In this document: positions 10,088-19,215 of the stretch, piece by piece | Numbering within the stretch: position 1 is the first letter of the stretch | Layout: each line of letters opens with the position of its first letter | Source of the DNA: Hygrophila difformis | Lineage: Eukaryota > Streptophyta > Magnoliopsida > Lamiales > Acanthaceae | Direction of reading: 5' to 3' | Length of the DNA stretch: 64,000 nt | NCBI GenBank assembly: GCA_030278955.1 | Contig: JAOANR010000002.1 | Location: 13,207,094-13,271,093, forward strand | Translations under genes and position numbers: made by a program | Notes under the pieces: generated by a model | Told to the model about the DNA's origin: nothing | Database searches by the model: none | What the model saw: the letters and a program-made list of their open reading frames with translations, nothing else

Positions 10088-10177
10088 CTCATCCTTTATT
10101 GCATGGTGGAATTCAACTTTCAGTGTCTTAAGACACTGTAATTCTACAAGAGGAATGTCCAAAAAGCCGATAGTGAT
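10088..10177 (-). pseudogene. Captured UBP12/13-type exon (first)
   Basis: The exon encodes LDIPLVELQCLKTLKVEFHH and AIKDE, very close to the LDIPLPELQGLKTLKVAFHHATKDE block of UBP12/UBP13 deubiquitinases. It is bounded by TTTGCAG and GTGCTAATG (a GTGC donor, weak). At 90 nt it is in phase with the next exon, so A+B+C+D (90+54+25+152) give 107 codons without a stop. Family alignment is from memory; a protein search would settle it. Confidence 0.82.
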
Positions 10178-11008
10178 CTGCAAATGATTTGACAGTACTA
10201 CATCTCAAGCAATACACCAGAAAATATGACATTTAATTTAAAATTAAATTACACAATGAAAAGATGCTACCATGAGCATATGGTACTATATCTCCAGCAA
10301 ATGTTCAGTCAAATAACAAGATAGTTCAAGTGATTCTGCCAGTCATAAAAATACTCCAAAGATTAGGTGGCTATCAGCCACATAACAAAACAGTTTACAG
10401 CAAGAAAAAATATTACACAAAATAACAAGTATGAGGTAGCTCAAGATGTATGGATTACTAAGAAAAGAAGACTGTTTTAGATGTGTGGATTACTAAGAAA
10501 AGAAGATTGTATTAGAATTATAAGTCTTTTTTTCTTTCCATTTTTTGCAAAAGATGAATTATGAAGTACATGTTTGACTCGAACTTGGTGTATTATCAGC
10601 TATCAACACTGGTTATCAATGGAAAAAATTATACTACTTCATGTCCTTATCATTAGATAAAGTAAAAGACTAGAAACATTGGAACTGGAAAAGATGAGAA
10701 TTTACTTGTGTCTTTTACACTTCCTAAGATAGGCTAAAGCTGACTCCAGGCTGAAAAGTAACTCATTCTTATCATCTGATCCCCCCTCGAAAAACTTTTA
10801 TTTAAGCTCAATTTATTGATATCTGACTGCTACAGGGAAGAAATGTTCTAAGAAAAGCAGAGATGGAAGCAAATAAGGGCTAAGGTTGTCTGATTTTCAT
10901 TTAGTCTTTCAAAGTTTTTAATAGTATACTCTTAGATTAATGTGGATATTAGTGTTTATTGAAAATGCAAATTCCTTGTAAATTATGGATGTGGTTATCA
11001 AATTTCAG
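10178..11008. other. CACTA interior, intron-like, no feature assigned
   Basis: A/T-rich sequence without a supported exon. A 40 bp imperfect tandem duplication containing GATTACTAAGAAAAGAAGA occurs near 10451-10510. Confidence 0.4.
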
Positions 11009-11113
11009 GCATAAAATATGATTGAACACAAGGATGAAATTTATTCACGACCAAAAAGAACTTGGTTTATTACAGAGAAGGAAAAGAAAATACAAGCTAA
11101 GGCTGCAAAGTTT
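11009..11113 (+). pseudogene. Captured DEAD-box RNA helicase fragment (RH28/DDX27-like C-terminus)
   Basis: After an acceptor (AATTTCAG) the plus strand reads NMIEHKDEIYSRPKRTWFIT then EKEKKIQAKAAK, the conserved segment after the helicase core in plant RH28 / DDX27, ribosome-biogenesis helicases of the nucleolus. A TAA interrupts it just before NMIEH. A donor-like GTATGTT follows. It is opposite in strand to the other captured exons, so it must come from a separate capture or an inversion. Confidence 0.75.
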
Positions 11114-12520
11114 GTATGTTCCCATTGTTTAAATTTGGACATTGGCTTTCTATTAGGATGGTGAATCCTTTCTAGCTTTTGAAATCCTGAACTTCTGAAC
11201 TACTGTTACATAGTTTGTGTATTGTGTATTCTCATCTTTTCTCAAGTTCAACCAGGATGCTCTGGATTAGGCAAACCTAATGTCAGACCTGACTAGGTAA
11301 GCTAAATTTGTACTGCTTATACATATATATTGTATTCGACTTGTATTCTCAATATTTGAGGCTCTGGTGATGTTGAGTAGTTTTTTATTCACTGATAAAA
11401 AAAGTCAACACTCTACCACAGGCACAACCATCATGGCATGGCAATCATTCCTTCCCTTTTGCCCCTCCCAATCCCTGCTATTCCCTTCCTGCAATCTTTT
11501 CATCCTCTTGCTCACCTCACCTCATTCGTTGTTGGTTTGGTAACAAAAACAAAATCCATTCCTAAATCTAAAGTGAAAACCAACCTAACAAATCAACAGG
11601 TTACCATAGATAGGCCTGATGTTGGTGGAGAGTTAAGATTCTTCAACTGAGTGAGAAGTTAACCCTATATGCTTAGGCCAGTTCATAGAATGTGGAATTG
11701 TGCATAACTGATACATTAGGATAAAGGTTAGTGATCATCAATCTGAGTACTTCTAACTTGGTTTGTATGCACATGTAGAATATAGTACACTGAGTTCTCT
11801 TATTTTGGATCCTGCTATAAGTTTTTTATCAGTCCAGAACGTTTATGTTGAGTATAATAATTTTATATTTAATTATAATTTATAACCCACTCTTAGTGAC
11901 TTAGTAATGTCGGAACTAATATGTTGTGTGCAATTATTACTTTATTATCTTGCATATTGATGCTTACCCTGTTAAGTTCTTATTAAGTGTAATCAATTCA
12001 TCAACGAAAAAACTGAATGTATAGAGTAAAAAAGCTAGCCATGTTACATTTTGTCATAATTTCAACCTTCAAGCAAGAAGGAAGGTTGAAAATTCTATGC
12101 ATTTGATTTGGTCAAAGAGAATATAACAATCTAGCTAATTCCAAATGAGAAATATTCTATGTTGCCATTCACTTTATGAAAATGTTTTTACAGTAGTATT
12201 ATTTAAATAACTGAAATTATACAGCATTTAATTTGATTGTGAAATATGGATGGTTGACAGCAATATTTTCTAATGGTTTTCAAATCATTAACAAATTAAA
12301 CATAACTAAATTCTGTCTTTTCAAGATGCAAATTAGACGCACAGATCTTCTCAACTCATCATTGTCTTTTTCAAAAGTTGAAAATGCAAAAATAATATCC
12401 CATTGAGCAAAACACCTTCATCTCATTTGCTTTTCATCTCATTTCTTCCCAATCATACAAGATATAATCAATTGCCATATAAGGAGTTCAGAAAAGAGGC
12501 CATGGCATATAGTTTTTTAC
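11114..12520. other. CACTA interior, unassigned
   Basis: A 70-codon plus-strand frame at 11438-11650 has no recognisable similarity. The rest is A/T-rich and shows no supported exon. Confidence 0.4.
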
Positions 12521-12596
12521 CTGTTCTGTCCGCAGGTGGGAAGAGAGGCAGCACTACTGACAATGTAGAAGCAATGTGGAGACCATAGGTGTTGTA
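12521..12596 (-). pseudogene. Possible captured exon, unidentified
   Basis: It has a strong acceptor (CTTCATTGCAG) and donor (ACAG/GTAAAAAAC). Joined to 12735-12900 it continues a presequence-like frame (VQHLWSPHCFYIVSSAASLP). The product is not recognised. Confidence 0.4.
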
Positions 12597-12734
12597 CTGC
12601 AATGAAGGGCGTAATTACGCAAAAGTTAAAATCCCACATTGAATAACCCCCTGAGAAACGACAGAATCCCTAAATCCCAAACGACATGGCGTCTAGGGCA
12701 AACATTGCGCAGAAAGAAAAAATCGAAATGTTAC

Positions 12735-12900
12735 CTGGAGGCGAACTGATTAAGGGCCGAGAAGCCGGAAGTTGGCAGGCCGTCGCCGGTGGCAGGAAAC
12801 GGCGGTGGGTGAGGGGCTGCGCGCCTTTCGCTCGTGGTGTTGCAAGTCGCAAGAGCAAGAGGGACGTGTTGGGTATGAGAGAATTGGCGATTTGGGTCAA
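12735..12900 (-). pseudogene. Possible first exon with organelle-presequence composition
   Basis: The minus-strand frame is rich in Arg, Ser, Leu and Ala (ANSLIPNTSLLLLRLATPRA) and poor in acidic residues, like a mitochondrial presequence. It ends in a donor (CTCCAG/GTAACA). AAACCCTAG, common in plant 5' leaders, precedes it. No in-frame ATG was found, so it is broken or its start lies elsewhere. Host gene unknown. Confidence 0.4.
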
Positions 12901-12924
12901 CTAGGGTTTTAATTTAATTAGGCA

Positions 12925-13175
12925 GCAGGCGACGAGACAGGTTCCTCGCCCCGTTCCTCGCCACCGGGCGACGAAAATGAATTCTAACCCATTCCTCGCT
13001 ATAGGGCGAGGAAAAAATAATTTTGTTGCCTTTTTCCTCGCAAATATTTAAAAATAAAAATATTTTAAAAAGTTAAATTTTGTAGGCGACGAAAGAGTTA
13101 TGTCGTCGCCTATGTCCACGCCTGGGGGCGACAAAAATTTATTTCCTCGCCCCCTTTCGTCGCCTACGGGCGATT
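12925..13175. repeat. Right subterminal repeat array of the CACTA element
   Basis: Copies of TTCCTCGCC, GGCGACGA and GGGCGAGGAAA in both orientations mirror the left array. Confidence 0.85.
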
Positions 13176-13220
13176 TTCTTATAGTGATTAACTGGACGGA
13201 CGGGAAGGTGTTAGTGTGCA

Positions 13221-13242
13221 GGTGGCTGCACATGCAGCCACC
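13221..13242. repeat. Perfect 10 bp inverted repeat
   Basis: GGTGGCTGCA and TGCAGCCACC are separated by CA, just outside the CACTA right end. The surrounding 13190-13440 ends in GAGACGGACGGAGTA, a Stowaway-like terminus, so it may belong to a decayed MITE. Confidence 0.6.
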
Positions 13243-13631
13243 ATGTGTGTAATGTGGGAGTTGTGTTGTGTGATAGATGCAATGATATATTTTGTATGTT
13301 GAGAGACATGTATTGTGTGATGCAAAAAATGTAATGCTCAGAGAAGTATTATGTGATGCGAGATGTATTTTTTGTGATGTCTGCACTTAAAGGCTTTTAA
13401 AAAGTTGTACCGTAACGGGATTGAGACGGACGGAGTATAATTTTTGGTAGGCCTTTGGAATGTTGTCGCTCTTACCGAATACTGTATTCATTTGTGTACT
13501 GCTAATGTTTCGTGCTTTCAAAAGATTCCATTTTTTTAATCAAATAAATAATCTAACCGTAGGCTGCCCAACTATTTTCTTTCTTGGGTAGGGACCAGCC
13601 AAGGCCACCAAATAAAAATACATAAATTAAA

Positions 13632-13872
13632 GATTGCTACGGACCCACCTAACATGCAGTCCAATGCACATTTTAAATCATTAATAATTCAAATTCGGTA
13701 CAAGTAAAAATTCTAAAAGTTCGATATTTAAAAACTACATGACGAGACGAATCTAACAAGATCTCACTTGGCTATATTTTAACGTATATAACCATGATAA
13801 AACTTTAAGTCAAAGTATATGAGTGAACAATAACAAAATGTGAAATGTAGCTAACAAAAAAAATGGAGGAAG
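13632..13872 (-). mobile_element. Stowaway MITE, one end altered
   Basis: The right end, ATGGAGGAAG followed by TA, and the shared interior place it with 3113-3355. Both share the alternative left end AAAGATTGCTAC(A/G)GACCC, pointing to a subfamily. Confidence 0.8.
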
Positions 13873-13897
13873 TATATTTTTTGCTTAACAGTCTATA

Positions 13898-14046
13898 AAG
13901 GATATGAAAGAGTTGGTGGGAGTCCATATTACACAAATTACAAAAGGGCAGAGAGGAGGGATAGGGAGTTGGGTAGAGAATCAAACTCTCAACTTAATGG
14001 TTGGAAGTAATGGGACTTTACCATTAGGCCAAATCCCCATCCCCAT
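13898..14046 (-). mobile_element. Family A SINE
   Basis: AGTCCATATTACACAAATTAC, a damaged box B and the reversed head GGCCAAATCCCCATCCCC identify it. Confidence 0.75.
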
Positions 14047-14056
14047 ATATAAATAT

Positions 14057-14260
14057 AGTTTGTTTGTTTGTTGTTGTTGTTGTTGTTGTTGTTGTTTTTT
14101 TTTTTTTTTACATACAGACTAGGAAAATGATAGTGGGAGCCCATGTCATAAAAATTGCATAGGAATAAAGGAGAGGGATAAGAGCTGGGTGGGGAATCGA
14201 ACCCTAACCTAAAGATTGAAATTTAGGAAACTTGACCACTAGGCCAAGTTCTCATCCCCA
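14057..14260 (-). mobile_element. Family A SINE with (TTG)n/poly(T) tail
   Basis: The minus-strand body runs 14111-14260. Its 3' tail is the (TTG)n and T run at 14057-14110. The near-duplication ATATATAAA(T/C)ATA flanks it (near 14045 and 14260). Confidence 0.8.
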
Positions 14261-14320
14261 TATATAAACATAATTAGTTGTGATGTGAATGAAAAATTCT
14301 GCATCAAATCTCAATTTTAT

Positions 14321-14477
14321 GGGGATGAGGACTAGCCCAAATGGCAAAGTCCCTGCCTTCCAACCTTAGGTTGGAGGTTCGATTTTCTACCCGCCCCCCT
14401 ATCCCTCCCTTTTATTTCCTTTGTAACTTGTATGGCATGAGCCCTCACCACCATTTCTCTAGCTTCGGCTTCTAAAA
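14321..14477 (+). mobile_element. Family A SINE with 15 bp target duplication
   Basis: The head GGGGATGAGGACTAGCCC, box B GGTTCGATTTT and a 3' end of CTTCGGCTTCT plus an A run. AAATCTCAATTTTAT is repeated at 14306-14320 and 14478-14492. Confidence 0.92.
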
Positions 14478-14759
14478 AAATCTCAATTTTATGGGAAATC
14501 CCATTCATTGCTGTTGAACTGGTTTCTCGACAGTAGCATGTTTTTTCTTATTTTCTTCTTTCCTAGCCGCTGATTTGCAAAAAAATAAAAATAATAAAAT
14601 AATAAAAAAAATATGGGAAATACATCACATAATCTCGCAAATAACTGCTTTAATTTTATTAAATTTATATTTATGTCGACTCATGCATGCATCATTTGAC
14701 AAACTCAGATATATGCGTAAAAATAAAGTTTAACAACTCGGCTTGTTTGGCTGAATTCT

Positions 14760-14926
14760 TTGGTAAACGGTGACACTCATGTGTCGGCAAAGGTGTGTGG
14801 GAGTCCAAACTACACAAATTATATAAAGGGAAATAAATGGAGGGATAGAGGGCTGGGTAGAGATCGAACCCCTAACCTATAGCTGGGAGACAGGGGACTT
14901 GACCACTAGGGTAAGTCCCCAACCCC
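14760..14926 (-). mobile_element. Family A SINE with 16 bp target duplication
   Basis: The reversed body contains GGGTAGAGATCGAACCCC. TGTTTGGCTGAATTCT is repeated at 14744-14759 and 14927-14942. It lacks the usual poly(T) and starts with a TTGGTAAACGGTGACAC variant. Confidence 0.9.
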
Positions 14927-15088
14927 TGTTTGGCTGAATTCTAACAATTTTCTAGCATTTTTTTAAACATAAAATTTACATATATTCTTATAAACATAAT
15001 TAGTAAATAATGATTTAATCACGACAATATTTGAAGTTAAATATGAATTTTTTCCTTACTCATCACAATCAAATGACAATGTAGATTA

Positions 15089-15269
15089 ACCTAACGCAGT
15101 TGGCCTGAGTGGTATGGGGCTCTGACAGCTTAAGCAAAGATCTTGGGTTCGAGCATTTGTGTATGCAGAATTCTGGTTTGGGAGAGGCAACCCTTCAATG
15201 CCCACATGATCCTCGAGGGATTGGTATTGAGTCCAATGAGGCTGGGGATACCCAGGCATTCACAAAAAA
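15089..15269 (+). mobile_element. Family B SINE with target duplication
   Basis: GTTGGCCTGAGTGG, GGGTTCGAGCATTTGTGTAT and CCAGGCATTCAC plus an A run match the family B copies at 3772 and 6476. AATGA(C/G)AATGTAGATTA flanks it (15072 and 15270 regions). Confidence 0.85.
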
Positions 15270-15336
15270 AATGAGAATGTAGATTACATAAATAGAAGTA
15301 ACACTTTTTTGGCAGAGCAAATAGAAGTAATTTTCT

Positions 15337-15492
15337 TTTTTTGGATGAGGCGAAGCTAGAGAAATAGTGGTGGAGCCCATGCCACACACATTATAAAAGG
15401 ATAAGGAGAGGGATAGGGGGGTCGAGTGGCGAATCAAACCCCAACGTAATGGTTGAAAGTCATGAACTTGATCGCTTGGGTAAGTCTTCATA
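15337..15492 (-). mobile_element. Family A SINE
   Basis: The T run and GATGAGGCGAAGCTAGAGAA (reversed 3' end), GAGCCCATGCCACACACATT and the reversed head support it. Confidence 0.75.
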
Positions 15493-15940
15493 ATATTTGA
15501 CGTATAACAATATATAAATATTAAAAAATATTTGATTTTACTAGTTTTTTTTTTCCTCGTGCAATTTAGTTTGCAAACAATACAACCAATCCTTGCTTTT
15601 TCAGAATATAACCACAATAGTTATACCTAATAGTTCTATCTATATTATTTTTCAATTGATGTTGTACTACTACTTCTTCTTCTTCTTCTATACTATAATT
15701 TCTTCTTCTTCTTCTTTTTTTTTTATTTTATTTTTTTTATATCCCATTAGTGCTTATCTGAAACTTTAATTTGTTTGATCAAATTAAATTGGATGAGTCC
15801 ACAAATTAATTTCATGTAGGTCGAATCAATCCCAAAAACTTGGAAAATAATTTTCAACTAAGTGCTTTATTTTTTTTCCATCACAAATTTTAAATTTTAC
15901 AATTTTCAAGGGCTTATTTCGATATATGTATATTTTAGGG
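15493..15940. other. Intergenic, with (TTC)n tract
   Basis: Apart from a pyrimidine microsatellite of TTC/CTT units near 15668-15725, I see nothing here. It is the flank into which Tekay element 1 inserted. Confidence 0.5.
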
Positions 15941-18900
15941 TGTAACACCCCCATTTTCCTTAAAGATCAACGGAAGCAAAATATGGGATAAATGGACGAG
16001 TACTACCGCCACGCATCCCGGGACATCCCGAAATACGCTAAGGCTAACATAAATAATTATTTGCAGAAAATCAGAGTTTAATTCAGGTATTGAGTGTTTC
16101 GCACAAAAGCTGCAAATACAGGCATTCTTGATAAAATAGCATTCATAGTCGATGAAGTAGGGAGGCGTAAAAGTTTCAAAAGTGGGTAGACACCCGAATA
16201 CACGTCCTCGAGTTAAATCAAAACACATGCCAAGTTACTCCGTCTAGGAGACTTAAAAGTTATACATACTTAAAACCCAAAAATACTTTAAGAATACCCG
16301 AACCGTGCCCAGATGATGTAAGTAGACTATCGGTCCTCACAGATGTCAGAACCTGAAAGAGGAGTAAAGTAAAATGTAGAGTCAGCGGAAAACAATCGCT
16401 GAGTAAGTAGACCCTTACTCCCGGAGGAGGTTGGGTTGCAGGGAGTATTTTTTTAAAATGCAGTTATGGAAAATGGCATGCTAAACGAGAGTAATTTATA
16501 CATACAAACAATATTAATCTAACCCGAGAATAGTTAATACAGCAATATGCGTTATCGAGATGTAAAATCCCAGCCACCGTGATGTGCAGGTTCCCCAACG
16601 GGGCCCAAATCTCACATTCACGCAAGGGTGTGGGGGAGGTATGAAATTTCCTCGAGAATCCACCACTGGAATCAGATATGGAACCGCCTGGATAGCCCCA
16701 AGAGTCCCCGTGTGGCGATTAAGTGCACAACAACGTGGGAGTTGGGCAGCCAGCCCATACCCAGACCCAGCCCCCGTAACAATGAGCGCCCAAAAATCCG
16801 TGGATTTTGAGGTAAATGATTAGGGTCGTAAAGCACAGTAAAAGAGCACACCAATATTCCAAAAACAGTAGGGAGCTATAAACATAAATTTAAAATAATA
16901 AAGCGGTAGTAAAAATTATGCTTTGGCTAAATAAAATTTGGGCTACCCCCAAGGAGCAGAAATCTACTTACAGTTACCAACGATAGTTGGGAAAAATAAC
17001 ACACGCAGGCTACGAGCAGCTAAAACTTCGTAAACAGACAACCACTTGATCCCCCTGAAATACTATTCCAATTACTATTACTACTTCCACACCATATCAG
17101 TTACTATTTCTATCACTCCTTAAACAGAAATAATCCACTAACGTTATCCAAGGGAGAAATAGCTAAAGTAAGCCTCACCTCTTGATCCCCTTTTTGCTCT
17201 CACAAGGATTCTGGAACTCCAGTAGTAGAAGAAGAACCACTTCAGAAATTTAAAGGCAGTATGTTTTAGAAGCTGAAGGCAAAATATCAGAAAGGAGGGG
17301 GGAATGGCGTGAGGTGGTGGGAGGAAAGGGGCCTTAAATAGACCAATTAAGTGCTTAACTTTACCCGGGCAGTCTAACCCCCCACCATATTACCCAGCAG
17401 GTCTCAATAACCATTTTGAATTCTCCAACACTTCCCAATGTCTGCTATTTCCATTTCCCTTCCTCTGCTATTTGTCTCCTCTCTCCTTTCCCTCACAAAT
17501 TCCAATCGGTCCAACTTTTCCCCATTTATCTTCCTTTTTGTCTCATTCCCTTGTAACCTTCCTCACAATTTTTCTTAGTCAAATTTCTTCTTTGGTCTCA
17601 TTTTGTCTTCTCTTTTCAGATTTCTCCTCAGTCTTATTGGACCCGTGAAGACACCAAGAAGCAAAGTCCATCAACCCCTTTCTCTCATTGTTCCCTTTTT
17701 CCTTTCCTTTTTGGTGTCTTGTCTCTTGTTAGGTCTTGGGGAAGGGAATGGAGAGATGGCAGTGGCGGCGCCGATCGGAGGCAGCGGCGGCGACTTCGTG
17801 CTCCGGTGGGGCTACTCAATTTCTTGATGGTGGAGGCGGAAATGGAGGTTGCGGTGGCGCAACGGTGAAGCGGTGGTGGCGGCGGGGCAGTGGTGAAGGA
17901 GCGACGGCGTGGCAGCGCGTCCTCTGGCGTGGTGGCGGCGACGGGATGGAGGGCTCGGGCTCGCGGAGGCTATGGCAGCGATGGTGGCGGCCTCGAGCGG
18001 CGGTAGGGGCCCTTGTTTTCTTCTTTCTTTTCTTCCCTCTTCCTTCTTATTTTTGGTTTGTTGAGGGATTGGAAGGGAGTAAATTTGGTGTGTTAGGTCT
18101 TGATTTTATTTTTCCCTTTGGGATTTAAAGATGTTGGATTTGAGATGGTGGCCGGATTTTTTTGATGGTGGTGGTGGATTTGAGTTGGTGGCCGGATCTT
18201 TAAATGGTGGTGGTGCGGCCGGATTTGGCTTTGGGATTTAGGGGGAAAACAGTGGCGGTGGTGGTGGTAGCGGCGGCAGGGGGGCCGCGGGTGGTGGCTT
18301 TGGGGTGGAAAAACAGTGGCGGTGGTGGTGGTAGAGGTGGCGGGCGGCGGAGGGTGGTGGAGTTGAGGCCGGAATCGAAAAGAGGAAAGAATGGTGGCTC
18401 GGGTGGAGGGCCGCCGGCCGGCGGCGGCGCCGGCGAAGCTCCGGCGATGGCGGCGCCGGAGGTGGGCGTCGGCAGTGGTGAATTAGGGTTAGGGTTAGGG
18501 TTTGTTTTGTGGACTTGGGCCCAATCTTGGGTGTTGGGCTCTTTCTCTCTTTTATTAAATTGGTACCCATTTTAATTGACCAAGCCCAAATACTTAATTG
18601 AGACCTAACTAATCTATTGGACTTAATTAATTTATTGGACTTAATCTTAATTAATCTTAATGGTGGACTTAATATTCTTTTAGTGCTTAATTTTTGGACT
18701 TAATAATTTATTGAATTTAATTTACATAATCGGTTTGGTTCCATTTGTCCAGTAAACCAAGATTCTCGATTTTTTTCCACTCTGGGATGGTCATGTATTA
18801 TAAATTTGACAACCGTTAGTTCCCAACAATTTAATTGAGTCAAGCATTTTTAATTTGATTGTATGACCTTAACTGCAAATTATTCCCGTTCGTAATTATC

Positions 18901-19093
18901 GTTAAATCGAACATTTTATTAATTAGTTGGCTTAGTGGTATTGTTCAAGAAATTAATTCAAATGTACCCTAAGCTTAAGGAAGATTCATACAACCTTAAT
19001 TAAATTTTTAAGGATTTGAGCAAGTTATTACTTAAATTTATTTTATTATTAATTTTATCCTTATTCTTGCTTTAAATTTTTCGGAGTGTTATA
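15941..19093 (-). mobile_element. 3' LTR of Tekay element 1, 3153 bp
   Basis: The ends are TGTAACAC (15941) and GTGTTATA (19093), the latter mutated from GTGTTACA. 17774-19093 is duplicated at 23540-24835. The interior has a GGTGG/GGCGG-rich block (17750-18480), with spurious long frames, and a telobox-like TTAGGG run. Confidence 0.88.
18484..18504 (-). promoter_or_regulatory. Telobox-like run in Tekay LTR
   Basis: Three consecutive AACCCT units on the minus strand, preceded by AAACCC. AAACCCTAA teloboxes are known plant promoter elements bound by TRB-type proteins. The same run is in the other LTR copy at 24245-24264. The role here is inferred. Confidence 0.5.
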
Positions 19094-19131
19094 GTCTACC
19101 CTCCTTAAAATAAGGCTTCGTCCTCGAAGCC
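19094..19131 (-). other. PPT and adjoining hairpin of Tekay element 1
   Basis: On the minus strand the hairpin (arms GGCTTCG/CGAAGCC, loop of four) is followed by TTATTTTAAGGAGGGTAGAC and the LTR start. The same layout occurs at 8-46 and 43617-43655. Confidence 0.75.
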
Positions 19132-19215
19132 ATGCAAATTAAAATGGAAAACTTGATTCTTCATCAGTACTTTAATTTAAAACAGCGTACGATCATAACA
19201 TAGTACATCGAGTCC

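Larger units (their letters stand above)
7531..13186 (-). mobile_element. Non-autonomous CACTA element carrying host gene fragments (Pack-CACTA)
   Basis: The left end is CACTACAAAAAAAACGG at 7531 and the right end is ...TCTTATAGTG at 13186. The 3 bp duplication ATT is present at 7528-7530 and 13187-13189. Dense CCTCGCC/GGCGAGG subterminal arrays lie inside both ends, as in the En/Spm superfamily, where such repeats bind the element's TNPA-type protein. No TNPD/TNPA-like coding sequence was seen in the 5.66 kb, so transposition would need help from another element. The interior holds exon-intron fragments of at least four unrelated host genes plus a Stowaway MITE (8594-8852). Orientation is given by the majority of captured exons. 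Confidence 0.88.

Noticed and set aside
14321..14400. tRNA gene candidates from A and B boxes
   Set aside because: The boxes belong to SINEs with tails and target duplications; no cloverleaf or acceptor pairing was seen.
18484..18504. Interstitial telomere
   Set aside because: Only three TTAGGG units, repeated in both LTRs and not the plant TTTAGGG form; better read as a telobox-type promoter element.
17736..18575. Long Gly/Arg-rich frames on both strands, repeated at 23531-24332
   Set aside because: They arise from GGTGG/GGCGG composition in the Tekay LTR, differ in frame between the two LTR copies and have no domain.
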